DNA of 58,027 nt from Candidatus Mediterraneibacter surreyensis (GTDB taxonomy: Bacteria; Bacillota; Clostridia; Lachnospirales; Lachnospiraceae), in the NCBI GenBank assembly GCA_019118885.1, contig DWYB01000077.1:1-58027 (forward strand). Direction: 5' to 3'. The notes below the pieces were generated by a model. It had not been told where the DNA came from. It saw only the letters and a program-made list of their open reading frames with translations, and did not search any database. Position 1 is the first letter of the stretch, and each line of letters starts with the position of its first letter. Shown here one piece after another: positions 8,766-18,371 of the stretch. A program made the translations under genes and the position numbers.

Positions 8766-9678
8766 TCCCCAGATACTTCTTCAGCGCCTCGATATACAGC
8801 TTTCCCATTTTCCCCGGCATCGTATTTTTCCTCACAACATAGCCGATCTCCATGACGCTGTTGTGATTCTCCTCATCATCCCGGAACGGAACAGCCGCAA
8901 ATTCATTGCCGTTTAGTTCCTCGCAGATGATCCCGGAGCAGAGCGTATATCCGTTCAGCCCGACCATCAGATTCAGCATGGTCGCCCTGTCATTTGCACG
9001 GATGATTCTTGGATATTCGTTGGTAGAAAGAATCTCTTCCGCAAGATAAAAAGAACTGTTATCCCCCTGCTCGAACGCAAGGCAGGGATAGTCGGAAAGC
9101 TGGCTGAAGCTGATAGACTCTTCTCCCGCCAGCGGATGATTTTTCCATAGATACACATACGCCTGACAGTCGATCAGATGATGAAACTCCAGTCCGGCCG
9201 AGCGAAGCAGCTTCTCCATGCTCTTCCGGTTAAAGTCGCTGAGATAGAGAACACCGATCTCGCTTTTCATAGTACTGACGTCGCTGATCACTTCCGCAGT
9301 CTTTGTCTCCCGGATAGCGAACTCATATTTTGACATATCAAACTGCTTCGCCATATCTACAAATGCTTTCACGGCAAAGGAATAGTGCTGGGTGGAGACG
9401 CCGAATTTTTTCTTCAGGGAACCGTTCTCCCCGTATTTCTCAAGAATCGTCTCGTACTGTCCGTAGAGCTGTCTTGCATACAGAAGGAACTCCGCCCCGT
9501 CGTTGGTCAGTGTTACTCCCCTGCCGCTGCGGTTAAACAGTATGATGCCAAGTTCTTTCTCCAGCTCCTGCACGGCACTGGTCAAAGACGGCTGAGAAAC
9601 ATAAAGTTGCTCAGCCGCCTTGTTTATGGATTTCGTCTCTGCGATCGCAATAACATACCGAAGCTGTGTCAGTGTCAT
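8752..9678 (-). CDS. LysR family transcriptional regulator
   Basis: A 308-residue LysR protein: N-terminal winged helix-turn-helix (LRYVIAIAETKSINKAAEQL, then VSQPSLTSAVQELEKELG) followed by a LysR substrate-binding domain. It is encoded downstream of the five-gene catabolic operon, 108 bp after the alcohol dehydrogenase gene, and has its own TTGACA-N17-TACCAT promoter flanked by an inverted repeat. It may therefore control the operon, itself, or both. The stop codon overlaps the end of hipA on the other strand. The effector is unknown. Confidence 0.9.
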   Translation of the reverse strand: MTLTQLRYVIAIAETKSINKAAEQLYVSQPSLTSAVQELEKELGIILFNRSGRGVTLTNDGAEFLLYARQLYGQYETILEKYGENGSLKKKFGVSTQHYSFAVKAFVDMAKQFDMSKYEFAIRETKTAEVISDVSTMKSEIGVLYLSDFNRKSMEKLLRSAGLEFHHLIDCQAYVYLWKNHPLAGEESISFSQLSDYPCLAFEQGDNSSFYLAEEILSTNEYPRIIRANDRATMLNLMVGLNGYTLCSGIICEELNGNEFAAVPFRDDEENHNSVMEIGYVVRKNTMPGKMGKLYIEALKKYLGIINS

Positions 9679-9691
9679 ATCTATTCTCCTT

Positions 9692-9737
9692 ACCGTCTGT
9701 TCAGTAAAATGGTAGTCTATTTACAGACGGTTGTCAA
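9692..9737 (-). promoter_or_regulatory. LysR gene promoter with 9-bp inverted repeat
   Basis: On the minus strand TTGACA (9737-9732) and TACCAT (9714-9709) are 17 nt apart. ACCGTCTGT (9692-9700) and ACAGACGGT (9723-9731) form a perfect inverted repeat with a 22-bp gap: one arm abuts the -35 and the other covers the transcription start region. This fits autoregulation by the LysR protein. Confidence 0.65.
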
Positions 9738-9786
9738 TCACCGATTCGATCAGAATGATTTTTAAAGAATGCTTTTACGCATCTGT

Positions 9787-10965
9787 TTATAATGCTCTTC
9801 GATACAGCTCCTCAATATCGCATTGACGCGATGTTCTCGGATTTACAGCGATATTGCCGCTCTTCATCGCATCTTCCGCCATAGCGCTTATCTTCTTTTC
9901 TACATCATCCCTTTCGATCTCACTGCCGGCGCTCTGACGGATCGCAGTCATCATATCCGCCGGGATACCGATCTCTGCGCACAGTCTTCGTATTGCATAC
10001 GCAAGCATCTGAGGTTTGAATTCTTCAGCAGACGGAGTCTGACTGATATAATCGTATATTTTCCGATATCTTCCGTGATCGGCCAGAGCGTTATAGTCCA
10101 TGACCACCGGAAGGAGCACGGCATTCGCCACTCCGTGAGGCACATTGTAATATGCACTGACAGGATGGCTCATGGCATGTACGTTGCCGAGCCGTGCAAA
10201 CGAAAATGCGATTCCCGCAAACAGCGAGCCTGTGAGCATTCCTTCTGCTGCCTCCGCATCTGTTCTGTCCGCCACAAATCGTCGTATGTATTTTCCGATG
10301 AGTTCCATGGCTTTTTCAGCCATAGCGTCGGAAAACGGACTTGCCGCCTTGGACACATACGCCTCCTCCGCATGGATAAAGGCGTCCATCCCGCATGCCG
10401 CTGCGACTCCCGCCGGAGACGTCATGACCAGATCCGCATCCAGTATCGCATAATCCGGAAGTATCCTGTAACTGAATACTGTCAGCTTATAATTTCTGCT
10501 GTGATCTGTTATCACTGTAAATGCCGTAACTTCCGATCCCGTACCGGCAGTCGTCGGGATGGCGATCATCGGGATCACAGGTCCGGGCACTTTGTGGGCT
10601 CCTTCATAATCTGTAATGCTTCCTCCATATAACGCGACGATTGCAACAGCTTTCGCCACATCCATAGGTGAGCCGCCTCCAAGCGCAATAATAAAATCAG
10701 CGCCGCATTTTTTATACCGCTCAACTGCTTTCTCCACTGTATCCACAGAAGGATTGGCTTCCACATCCGTAAATTCGTCGACAGGTATCCCTGCCTTTTT
10801 CAGGCTGTCCGTAATTTTATCCGCCACTCCCATCCTTTTTAATACAGGTCCGGATATGAGCAGTCCGTGCGTTCCGCCAATTTTTTCCGCCGCTTCATGA
10901 AGTCTGTTTGAGGATCCTCTTCCAACGATAATATTCTGAGGAAGGGAGAACTGAAAATCTTTCAT
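9787..10965 (-). CDS. Iron-containing (group III) alcohol dehydrogenase
   Basis: A 392-residue NAD(P)-dependent dehydrogenase of the Fe-ADH family, which interconverts alcohols and aldehydes. GGGSPMDVAKA is the nucleotide loop and TTAGTGSEVT the family signature. The metal ligands are visible as D in AILDADLV and histidines in DAFIHAEEAY, NVHAMSHPVS and NVPHG. Its start overlaps the upstream aminotransferase stop in an ATGA arrangement, so it is the last gene of the operon that begins at 15272. In this setting it probably reduces an aldehyde made by the PLP enzymes; a 4-hydroxybutyrate or hydroxynorleucine-type dehydrogenase is possible. Confidence 0.88.
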   Translation of the reverse strand: MKDFQFSLPQNIIVGRGSSNRLHEAAEKIGGTHGLLISGPVLKRMGVADKITDSLKKAGIPVDEFTDVEANPSVDTVEKAVERYKKCGADFIIALGGGSPMDVAKAVAIVALYGGSITDYEGAHKVPGPVIPMIAIPTTAGTGSEVTAFTVITDHSRNYKLTVFSYRILPDYAILDADLVMTSPAGVAAACGMDAFIHAEEAYVSKAASPFSDAMAEKAMELIGKYIRRFVADRTDAEAAEGMLTGSLFAGIAFSFARLGNVHAMSHPVSAYYNVPHGVANAVLLPVVMDYNALADHGRYRKIYDYISQTPSAEEFKPQMLAYAIRRLCAEIGIPADMMTAIRQSAGSEIERDDVEKKISAMAEDAMKSGNIAVNPRTSRQCDIEELYRRAL

Positions 10966-12176
10966 GATAATTCTTCAACCGCCTCTCTGATGATCCGTAC
11001 CGCTTCGTCACATTCTTTTTCAGTAACGATCAGCGGCGGCACCATTCTGATAATAGAATTCCCGATCGCGGTGACAAGAAGTTTCTTATCAACGCATTTA
11101 TGCTTAATCTCTATAGCATCCACGGAACCATCAAATTCCACACCTACAAGAAGTCCTTTATGCCGCACTTCTTTCACATGCGGGATGGTATTCAGACCCG
11201 CTGCAAAATAATCGCCCATCTTCTTTGCGTTTTCCGGCAGTTTCCTTGATACGATCTCATCCACTTCGGCCAGAGCTGCCGCGCAGGATACAGGATGTCC
11301 GCCGAATGTAGTTCCATGAGCTCCCTCTGTAAACGCCCTGGAAACTTCTTCGCTGGCACAGATAGCTCCGATCGGCATTCCTCCTCCCAGCGCTTTCGCC
11401 ATAGAGACGATATCCGGTTTGATTCCGTAGTCCATATATGCCATCAGAGTACCGGTTCTGCCCCATCCGGTCTGCACTTCGTCAAGAAGCAGGAGCATGT
11501 CATTCTCATCGCAGAATTTCCGAAGTCCTTTCATAAATTCCATTGTTGCAGGATGCACTCCGCCTTCTCCCTGCACCGGCTCTATCATAATGGCGATGGT
11601 ATTTTCCGTACATGAGTTTTTGAATGCTTCAAGATCATTATACGGAGCATAAGAAAATCCGTAAGTCATAGGACCGTAACCGATCTGGCATCCGTTTCCC
11701 GGCTGTCCGGTTGCGGACATGGAACCAAACGTCCTTCCGTGAAATCCCATTTTGGCTGTCACGATGTGATATCTGTTCGGTCCGTACTTTTCTATGCCGT
11801 ACTTTCTTGCCATCTTTATCATAGCCTCATTGGCTTCTGTTCCGGTATTCTGAAAATATATCTTGTCCATTCCCAGAAGAGTACACACTTTCTCCGCCAG
11901 AAGAGCCTGCGGAATCGAATACGGATAGTTAAATATCTGCATCAGGTCTCCTGCCTGATCCCTCACTGCGGCAACAACCTTTTCATTACAGTTTCCCGCA
12001 TTATTTACAGCGATGCCGGCATAGAAATCCAGATAAGGCGTACCGTTCTCATCGTATACATACATGCCTTTCGCTGTTTCCGCGATCATATCGAAACGCT
12101 CTGTCGTCTCGATCATATATTTCTTTACTTTGTCTTTAATGTCCTGTGCCGTCAGGCCTGTATCTTTTAATCTCAT
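10962..12176 (-). CDS. Class III aminotransferase (ArgD/GABA aminotransferase-like)
   Basis: A 404-residue PLP aminotransferase. Motifs: FQNTGTEANEAMIKMARKYG, the aspartate in LLLLDEVQTGWGRTG, the PLP lysine in SMAKALGGGMP, and HGTTFGGHPVSCAA. Family members move amino groups of omega-amino acids or acetylornithine to 2-oxoglutarate. No arginine genes are near, and the operon context (kinase, second PLP enzyme, dehydrogenases) argues for a catabolic omega-amino acid role. The start has a CAGGAGG site; its 3' end overlaps the dehydrogenase gene (ATGA). Confidence 0.87.
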   Translation of the reverse strand: MRLKDTGLTAQDIKDKVKKYMIETTERFDMIAETAKGMYVYDENGTPYLDFYAGIAVNNAGNCNEKVVAAVRDQAGDLMQIFNYPYSIPQALLAEKVCTLLGMDKIYFQNTGTEANEAMIKMARKYGIEKYGPNRYHIVTAKMGFHGRTFGSMSATGQPGNGCQIGYGPMTYGFSYAPYNDLEAFKNSCTENTIAIMIEPVQGEGGVHPATMEFMKGLRKFCDENDMLLLLDEVQTGWGRTGTLMAYMDYGIKPDIVSMAKALGGGMPIGAICASEEVSRAFTEGAHGTTFGGHPVSCAAALAEVDEIVSRKLPENAKKMGDYFAAGLNTIPHVKEVRHKGLLVGVEFDGSVDAIEIKHKCVDKKLLVTAIGNSIIRMVPPLIVTEKECDEAVRIIREAVEELS

Positions 12177-12199
12177 AGTCTCATCCTCCTGAAAATAAT

Positions 12200-12985
12200 T
12201 TAGATTGTTTTCCCCATAACTCCTGTCTCGGGGAGAAGACTGCCTCCGTCTATTACATTTACTGTTCCGGTTATGTATCCCGCTTCCTTACTTGTCAGAA
12301 ATGTCACCAGCGCCCCGATGTCTTCCGGTGTTCCAAGCCTTCCTGCCGGTACTCTTTTTGCCATTTTGCTCAGAACCGATCCCGGATCATCCGGACAGGT
12401 CACCGCCGCATTCCGCTCCACGTTGGGAGTCAGCACAAACCCCGGACATACTGCGTTGCACGTAATGCCATATTCCGCATATTCCACTGCGATCGTCTTT
12501 GTCAACCCTACGATTCCCGCCTTTGTCATCCCGTAAGCGGTATACCCCTTATCGCATACCATCAGTCCGGTAACCGACGAAAGATTTACAATTCGTCCGT
12601 ATCTTTGCTCTCTCATGTATGGAATCACAGCCTGTATCATCCGCCAGGTTCCTTTCAGATTTGTGTTGATATGCAGATCAAGCATTTCGTCAGTGGTTTC
12701 TTCAAACCCGTTTAACTTTGCCACTCCGGCATTATTCACCAGAATCTGCACGGGCCCCCATCTGCTGTATATCTCTTCCGTCATTCTTTTCACCGCCGCG
12801 CCGTCGGTAATATCACACCGGACCCCATATGCTTCATATCCTTGTTCTTCCAGCCGCTTTGCCTGTTCCAGAACGTCTCCGCCCCGTCCGAGCATAATGA
12901 CGCGATGCCCTGCCCCGCAGAGTTTTTTTGCCGTTCCAAGCCCTATTCCTTTTGCAGCTCCTGTCACCAGAGCCGTCTGTTTCAT
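12200..12985 (-). CDS. Short-chain dehydrogenase/reductase
   Basis: A 261-residue classical SDR. It has the cofactor motif TGAAKGIGLG near the N-terminus, NNAG, a catalytic serine in NLSSVTG, and Y-x-x-x-K in YGMTK. I start it at 12985, where its ATG overlaps the stop of the kinase gene (ATGA), instead of the longer frame at 13012. It resembles 3-oxoacyl-ACP reductases, as many SDRs do, but the operon has no fatty-acid genes. A role in oxidising or reducing a hydroxy intermediate of the pathway is more likely. Confidence 0.85.
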   Translation of the reverse strand: MKQTALVTGAAKGIGLGTAKKLCGAGHRVIMLGRGGDVLEQAKRLEEQGYEAYGVRCDITDGAAVKRMTEEIYSRWGPVQILVNNAGVAKLNGFEETTDEMLDLHINTNLKGTWRMIQAVIPYMREQRYGRIVNLSSVTGLMVCDKGYTAYGMTKAGIVGLTKTIAVEYAEYGITCNAVCPGFVLTPNVERNAAVTCPDDPGSVLSKMAKRVPAGRLGTPEDIGALVTFLTSKEAGYITGTVNVIDGGSLLPETGVMGKTI

Positions 12986-14013
12986 ATGGATCCCCCGCTT
13001 TCCGCAAGCCATTTTTCTGCCATATGGATCGTTATATTCAGATATCCTTCTTCTACTTCATTCCAGGTATCGCTGTCCTGATGAGATGCAAGCCATGCCA
13101 GCCTCACGATCCTCCGGAGCAGGATAAACATAGGCAGCATCCCTTTTTCCTCCATGCTCAAAGTTCTGTATTCTTCATAACCTTCCAGCCATTTCCCGGT
13201 CAGATTCTCCAGATCCTCCGAACATGTGACCAGCGTACATCCCAGATCATACAGATAAAATCCGTATCCGCAGTCGTCAAAATCAAAGATCTGACTGACG
13301 CCATTCCTGCAGATTATATTATTAAAATGAAGATCTCCGTGTATTATCCCGTAGTGTCTGTCGCTCCTGCCATATTCATCCAGCCGTTTCGTTATCTTCC
13401 GCTGACATTCTGACAGCACATTTTCCTGTTCCTCCGTAAGCCCCGGATAGTCTCTCCAGGATCCCCATATTCCGTCTCTGTCGAAGAAATTATGAATATC
13501 CCAGGACGGTCTGTCCAGCTTTATTTCTTTATTCCGGCCTATTGCCTGCAGGTGAAGCCGGGCTGTGATCCCGCCGATCTGTCTTATGGCGTCTGACAGT
13601 TCTTCCCCGCTGATCTCTCCCATAAGACGGCCTTCCAGAAAGGATACTACAGAGCAGTTCCACTTTCTTCCGTCCGGAGCCGATAGCTGCTGCAGTTCTT
13701 TTCCGTCTTTTCCGTGGAACACTTTCGGAAGACACACATCCGTATCTGACGCGATCTCTTCCATCCATCTCATCTCGCTTATGAGTTCTTCCCGGCTGTG
13801 ATACCCCGGTCTGTGGACACGAAAGACAACCGGAGCCATATCATCGGATTCAGATATGTCTTCATCCGCCCTTTCCCGAAATGTAAGCTTGAAAGTTATA
13901 TTTTCCGAGTACTTCAATAACTGCACATCGGACAGCGGCGCAAAGTCATACAATTTAGGGAATTCCTCCCATATCAGCTTTTTCAGCTCTTCTTCCATTT
14001 CGTATACTGTCAC
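12982..14013 (-). CDS. APH-fold phosphotransferase, possible amino-alcohol (hydroxylysine-type) kinase
   Basis: A 343-residue kinase of the aminoglycoside phosphotransferase/choline kinase fold. The catalytic loop is HGDLHFNN (225-232, D227), and the metal-binding aspartates are in IFDFDD (242-247). An acidic patch follows FRERADEDISESDD in the N-lobe. It is encoded between a class III PLP enzyme (4-bp overlap upstream) and the SDR (ATGA overlap downstream), so all three are translationally coupled. Hydroxylysine kinase is an APH-fold enzyme whose product is consumed by a class III-type phospho-lyase; the neighbourhood matches that chemistry. An antibiotic-resistance role is unlikely in this context. 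Confidence 0.75.
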   Translation of the reverse strand: MTVYEMEEELKKLIWEEFPKLYDFAPLSDVQLLKYSENITFKLTFRERADEDISESDDMAPVVFRVHRPGYHSREELISEMRWMEEIASDTDVCLPKVFHGKDGKELQQLSAPDGRKWNCSVVSFLEGRLMGEISGEELSDAIRQIGGITARLHLQAIGRNKEIKLDRPSWDIHNFFDRDGIWGSWRDYPGLTEEQENVLSECQRKITKRLDEYGRSDRHYGIIHGDLHFNNIICRNGVSQIFDFDDCGYGFYLYDLGCTLVTCSEDLENLTGKWLEGYEEYRTLSMEEKGMLPMFILLRRIVRLAWLASHQDSDTWNEVEEGYLNITIHMAEKWLAESGGSI

Positions 14014-15272
14014 AGTCTGCTCACCGCCAGCGCCAGGCCTTTATCCATCCTTTCAAATAACTCTTCGATAAATGCGTCGTCACACAAGAGTCCCAGTTTT
14101 AACTGCAGCGTATTCGGGTGAAGTCTGGCATTGTGGGCCCAGACACCGCAGTCAAACAATGGTTTTGCTACTGATCTGCTCGCATCCTCGCATGCAAAGT
14201 CCAGACCCATGATGACGCCCCTCTGTTTATATCCTGTCAGGAAACCGTCGTATTTGCTCTTCAATTTCTCTACATGTTCTTTCAGCAGTTCCGTGTTGCG
14301 CTCCACTCTCTGTACTGTCTCAGGACGTGTCGTGATCTCAAGCACTTTCATCGCCACTGCGCATCCCAGTTCGGATCCTCCGCAGGTGGATCCGTGCAGC
14401 CGGCCTATGTCGAACATCCATGACGCGGATTTCCGGTTCATAACAGTAGCAGAGATAGGATATATGCCTCCCCCGAATCCTTTGGCTGTTATGATCATAT
14501 CCGGAACGAATCCTTCATGCTCGAAATTCCACATTTTACCCGTTCTCATCAGTCCAGTCTGAGTCTCGTCAGATACGTAAAGCGTTCCGTACTTTTCACA
14601 GAGCTTCTTCACACCCGCCTGATATCCCGCTGCTGGTATCGGAAAACCATATGTAGCCAGAAGAGATTCCATGATCACACATGCAACGTCTTCATTCTTC
14701 AACTGTTCTTCCATTTTCTCCAGATCATCTCTCGGAACCTGGACAAACATCCCCGGTTCGCCCTGGCAAAGGAACGGATCTTTGAATTTGGGATCGCCGG
14801 TAGAGACAGACAGCCCCGTATGCCCGTGATAACAGCCTTTCAGGCTGACCACCTTTTTTCTTCCCGTTGCATAGCGTGCAGATTTGATCGCCACATCCAC
14901 CGCCTCTCCTCCGCAGGTAGAAAAGCATGCGTATTCCAGTCCGTCCGGACACAGATCCGTCAGCTGCTCGGCCAGAAGCGCTTTTGTAATACCTGTAAAA
15001 TGATGATTTCCTATATCCAGCTCTTCCGCCGCTTCCGTCATAGCCTGGATGAGTTCAGGATTCCGATGCCCCAGATTATAGGTTCCACCGTTAATATGGA
15101 TATCCATCCATCGCCGTCCGTCAATATCCCAGAAATAATATCCTTCTCTTTTTCCCATTACGATATCCATTTTTCTGTCGATCCACTCCTGGGTTTTCCC
15201 TGGATTCCAGTGTTCCAGACTCTTTTTCAGTATGGATTCTCTTGTAATATCCGGATTGTTAATAAACTTCAA
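14010..15272 (-). CDS. Class III PLP enzyme (aminotransferase or amino-alcohol-phosphate phospho-lyase)
   Basis: About 420 residues, with the PLP lysine K264 in ITAKGFGGG, D235 in SDETQTGLMRTG, and YACFSTCGGEAVDVAIKSA in the phosphate cup, where many relatives have a serine-glycine-serine/threonine pattern. I choose a TTG start at 15272 because AGAGAGGAG lies seven bases upstream and the protein then begins MKFINNPDI; longer in-frame starts run into the AraC gene. It overlaps the kinase gene by 4 bp. Its place next to a kinase suggests it may eliminate phosphate and ammonia from a phosphorylated amino alcohol rather than transaminate. Confidence 0.8.
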   Translation of the reverse strand: MKFINNPDITRESILKKSLEHWNPGKTQEWIDRKMDIVMGKREGYYFWDIDGRRWMDIHINGGTYNLGHRNPELIQAMTEAAEELDIGNHHFTGITKALLAEQLTDLCPDGLEYACFSTCGGEAVDVAIKSARYATGRKKVVSLKGCYHGHTGLSVSTGDPKFKDPFLCQGEPGMFVQVPRDDLEKMEEQLKNEDVACVIMESLLATYGFPIPAAGYQAGVKKLCEKYGTLYVSDETQTGLMRTGKMWNFEHEGFVPDMIITAKGFGGGIYPISATVMNRKSASWMFDIGRLHGSTCGGSELGCAVAMKVLEITTRPETVQRVERNTELLKEHVEKLKSKYDGFLTGYKQRGVIMGLDFACEDASRSVAKPLFDCGVWAHNARLHPNTLQLKLGLLCDDAFIEELFERMDKGLALAVSRL

Positions 15273-15334
15273 AGCTGCCACTCCTCTCTGGTTCATGATT
15301 TTTATTGTGTATCCGTATAACAGAATACCCTTTG

Positions 15335-16090
15335 TCAAACTATGCGCTTCTGACTTTTTTTGGCCCACTGCCGGGGCGTCATGCCGGTATATTTCCGGAA
15401 TTCTCTGATAAAATACGACTGATCGTAATACCCCAGCTTCTCATATACTTCATCCGTCTTATCCTCCTGCAGATACCTGATCGCCGACTGCATCCTGACA
15501 ATGGTAGAGAACTTTTTCATTGACATCCCCGTAGCAGCGTAAAAAAGTCTGTCAAGATAAGACTGGTTATACCCCAGCTCGGCCGCCAGATCTGAGATAT
15601 TGATGCATCCCCGTTTCTTTTTGATCTTTTCCAGCGCCTCTTCTACTCTGGAATCAATATCCCCAACCTGCTCTTTATAGGGGAAGATTTCTCTGAATAT
15701 TTCTACTCTTTCTTCAAAAGAAGAGGTCTTTCCCAGTTCTTCCCTCAGTTCCGTGATCCATGGTTCATCCTCGATTACTTTACGGCTGCAGATAAGCTTG
15801 ATCACTTCCGGCCGAATCAGCTTTGGTACGATCCCGGGATTAAACTTGACTCCGAAGCACCATTCGTTTTGCCCGGGCAGTTTGTCCGTGCCTTCCAGAT
15901 GAGTTCCGCATACATACGGGATTACATCTTTTCCTGTTTTTACAAACTGCAGATCGATGCATGCGTCGGGGATGGAGAAGTAATGTTCGCCGGAATCTCT
16001 CAGTTCATAATATTTATTGATCTTTTTATCCCGGCATGTCACTTCCTTATATTCCGTCTTCGAGTCTATAATAAATGTCTTGATATTCAT
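15335..16090 (-). CDS. AraC family transcriptional regulator
   Basis: A 251-residue regulator with an N-terminal sensing domain (contains FGVKFNPGIVPKLI) and a C-terminal AraC double helix-turn-helix: ISDLAAELGYNQSYLDRLFY, later KLGYYDQSYFIREFRKYTGM with the TPRQW end. The ATG at 16090 has a GAGGAT site. It lies between the transporter genes and the catabolic genes, all on one strand. A TTGACA overlaps its stop codon (15338-15333), hinting at a further promoter for the downstream operon, though no well-spaced -10 is clear. Confidence 0.88.
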   Translation of the reverse strand: MNIKTFIIDSKTEYKEVTCRDKKINKYYELRDSGEHYFSIPDACIDLQFVKTGKDVIPYVCGTHLEGTDKLPGQNEWCFGVKFNPGIVPKLIRPEVIKLICSRKVIEDEPWITELREELGKTSSFEERVEIFREIFPYKEQVGDIDSRVEEALEKIKKKRGCINISDLAAELGYNQSYLDRLFYAATGMSMKKFSTIVRMQSAIRYLQEDKTDEVYEKLGYYDQSYFIREFRKYTGMTPRQWAKKSQKRIV

Positions 16091-16136
16091 ACGATCCTCA
16101 TCCCCTGGCCGCCGGCCGGTCAGCACGGCTTATAAA

Positions 16137-16799
16137 TTATTTATTTTCATTCTGCTGATCTGTGATTTGGAATTCCGGATATTTTATCCTGATATACTCC
16201 TCGATCGTCTTAACACAATTTTCGATCCCTACGCGTTCACTGTTCAGCGTCAGGTCGTAATTGACCGGATTTGTCCAGTAATTTCCGCCTGTATAATATT
16301 CGTAGTACGCCGCCCGGTATTTATCCGTCTGAGATATAGAACGGTCCGCTGTTGCCGCATCCACCTGCATCCGCTCCATGATACGTTTGCGGCAGTAGGG
16401 TCTTGGCGCCTCAATATATATGCTGATCACATTGGGTCTGTCTTTAAGTATCCAGTCCGCGCATTTTCCCACGATCACACACGACTCCGTATCGGCAAGA
16501 TCTTCAATGATTTTTTTCTGAATCTCAAAGAGATGCTCATCCGATACAAATTCCCTGTTTTCAGGTGTCGGGACCTTCCTTCTCGGCAGTCCGTTCAAAA
16601 GACTCTGCATAAAGCTTTTCCCGCGGATCTTTTCATTCACCTCGCGGAAGACATCCTCCTCCACGCCGCTCATCTGAGACGCCAGAGTAAGAATTCTGTT
16701 TTCGTAGCAGTGAATCCCCAGATCCTTTGCCACCTGGCTTGCAATCTTTTTGCCCCCGCTGCCGAATCCCCTGGCAACGGTGATAACGATATTCTTCAT
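16137..16799 (-). CDS. Cytidylate-kinase-like P-loop protein
   Basis: A 220-residue P-loop protein with an ARGFGSGGKKIA nucleotide-binding loop at the N-terminus and the RPYCRKRIMERM lid-like segment. It resembles the broad cytidylate-kinase-like family, not true Cmk, and its substrate is unknown. It follows the ABC ATPase gene after 11 bp and precedes the AraC gene, so it is probably co-transcribed with the importer. A regulatory or accessory kinase role is conceivable but cannot be shown from the sequence. Confidence 0.75.
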   Translation of the reverse strand: MKNIVITVARGFGSGGKKIASQVAKDLGIHCYENRILTLASQMSGVEEDVFREVNEKIRGKSFMQSLLNGLPRRKVPTPENREFVSDEHLFEIQKKIIEDLADTESCVIVGKCADWILKDRPNVISIYIEAPRPYCRKRIMERMQVDAATADRSISQTDKYRAAYYEYYTGGNYWTNPVNYDLTLNSERVGIENCVKTIEEYIRIKYPEFQITDQQNENK

Positions 16800-16810
16800 A
16801 CCCTCACCCC

Positions 16811-17551
16811 CTAATCTTCCATATAACGTTTCAGGAATTCTCTTGTCCGCGGGTTCTTCGGAGCCGTAAACAGCACAGACGGTTTGTCATCTTCCACAAT
16901 GTATCCGTCAGCCATAAAGATCGTCCTGCTGGATACATTTTTGGCAAACTGCATCTCATGTGTGACGATGATCATCGTCATCCCGTCATTTGCCAGATCC
17001 TTCATAACATTGAGGACCTCTCCCACCATCTCCGGATCCAGCGCCGAAGTCGGCTCGTCAAAAAGCAGTACTTCCGGTTCCATGCACAGAGCCCTTGCAA
17101 TCGCTACACGCTGTTTCTGTCCTCCGGAAAGCTGCATCGGCTTTGCATTGATATACGCCGCCATCCCGACCTGTCTTAGGAATTTAATTGCCCGGCTCCT
17201 GGCCTCCTCTTTACCTAGATGCAGAATCCTCCTTGTACCGAACATACAGTTATTCAGGACTGTCATATTGTTAAACAGATTGAAAGACTGAAATACCATC
17301 CCTACTCGGGATCTGTATGCCGCCAGTTCTTTCTGAGTATTTTTTACCTCTACCCCGTGGAAAAGGATCTCTCCTGAAGTAGGTGTTTCCAGATGGTTCA
17401 CGCAGCGCAGCAGCGTAGACTTTCCGGACCCGGACGGGCCGATGATACATACAACATCGCCCTTTTTGATCTCAAAATCTATTTTCTTTAAAACCTCATG
17501 ATCGCCGAAGCTTTTCACCAGGTTATCAACTTTAATAATCGCTTCAGACAT
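16811..17551 (-). CDS. Polar amino acid ABC transporter, ATP-binding protein (GlnQ type)
   Basis: A 246-residue ATPase of the polar amino acid uptake family. Walker A GPSGSGKS is at 38-45; then [19 protein letters not shown] (Q-loop), signature [15 protein letters not shown], Walker [14 protein letters not shown] and the switch histidine in IVTHEMQF. It energises the permease encoded 11 bp upstream. The gene has a GGAGAGAG site. The GlnQ/ArtP type takes up amino acids, consistent with a zwitterionic or cationic substrate for this cluster. Confidence 0.93.
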   Translation of the reverse strand: MSEAIIKVDNLVKSFGDHEVLKKIDFEIKKGDVVCIIGPSGSGKSTLLRCVNHLETPTSGEILFHGVEVKNTQKELAAYRSRVGMVFQSFNLFNNMTVLNNCMFGTRRILHLGKEEARSRAIKFLRQVGMAAYINAKPMQLSGGQKQRVAIARALCMEPEVLLFDEPTSALDPEMVGEVLNVMKDLANDGMTMIIVTHEMQFAKNVSSRTIFMADGYIVEDDKPSVLFTAPKNPRTREFLKRYMED

Positions 17552-17562
17552 AAAGCTCTCTC

Positions 17563-18345
17563 CTACTCATTTTCCAGATATTCTGTCGCCAGTTCATAGT
17601 CGCTTCTCCCCGCCATTTTCTTCTCTGCCCAGAGAAAGATACGGTTGAATACAAAACAGAGCACCAAATATATGATCGCGATCACTATGTACGCCTCAAA
17701 ATATTTGTAGTAGCTTCCTCCTGCCGTTTTGGCGCTCAGGAAAAGTTCGCTGACACCGATTACATTCAGCACTGATGTCATCTTCAGATTATTTAAAAAT
17801 GTATTTCCCATCTCAGGGAAGATATTTTTCAATGCCTGGGGTACGATGACATAGAACATGGCTTTTACATGAGACATTCCCATTGCAAGAGCGCCTTCCT
17901 CCTGTCCGGGATCCACGGAGTTGATACCTCCGCGGACCGTCTCTCCCATATAGGCTCCGGTATTCAGCAGTGTTACAAGAATACCTGCCGCGATCGATGT
18001 GATCATCAGGCCGTTCTGACGAAGGCCGTAATAAATCACCATTCCCTGTACGATCATCGGCGTATCCCGGAAGATCTCCACATACACCGCAACAATGATA
18101 CGGATAATCCTGAATATAATCTTCTTGAATATGTTGTCCTCCGGATGAATATTTGTTGTGTTCACAACGCCAACGAAGAACCCAAGAACATATCCCAGTA
18201 TCGTGCCGATCACCGACACATATAATGTTACCCAGGTAGCTGCAAGGAATGTGGACGCATACTTCTGCGTCAGAAAAACAACCCATGTGAATAATCCCGC
18301 ATCTCCTGCCGGAGTCGCTGCTGCAACTAAAGTCGGTAAATCCAT
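17563..18345 (-). CDS. Polar amino acid ABC transporter, permease
   Basis: A 260-residue HisM/GlnP-type permease with about five transmembrane segments and the cytoplasmic EAA-like loop [20 protein letters not shown] that contacts the ATPase. A single permease gene is present, so a homodimer is expected. It sits between the binding-protein and ATPase genes (26 and 11 bp gaps) in the order SBP, permease, ATPase. Confidence 0.92.
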   Translation of the reverse strand: MDLPTLVAAATPAGDAGLFTWVVFLTQKYASTFLAATWVTLYVSVIGTILGYVLGFFVGVVNTTNIHPEDNIFKKIIFRIIRIIVAVYVEIFRDTPMIVQGMVIYYGLRQNGLMITSIAAGILVTLLNTGAYMGETVRGGINSVDPGQEEGALAMGMSHVKAMFYVIVPQALKNIFPEMGNTFLNNLKMTSVLNVIGVSELFLSAKTAGGSYYKYFEAYIVIAIIYLVLCFVFNRIFLWAEKKMAGRSDYELATEYLENE

Positions 18346-18371
18346 ACTTACACCTCTTATCTTATATGCCT

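Noticed and set aside
9823-10632. Plus-strand open frame of 269 codons
   Set aside because: It is antisense to the alcohol dehydrogenase, which shows all metal ligands in its own frame.
12982-14013. Aminoglycoside resistance gene
   Set aside because: The APH fold is shared with many metabolic kinases, and the gene is embedded in a tightly overlapping catabolic operon.
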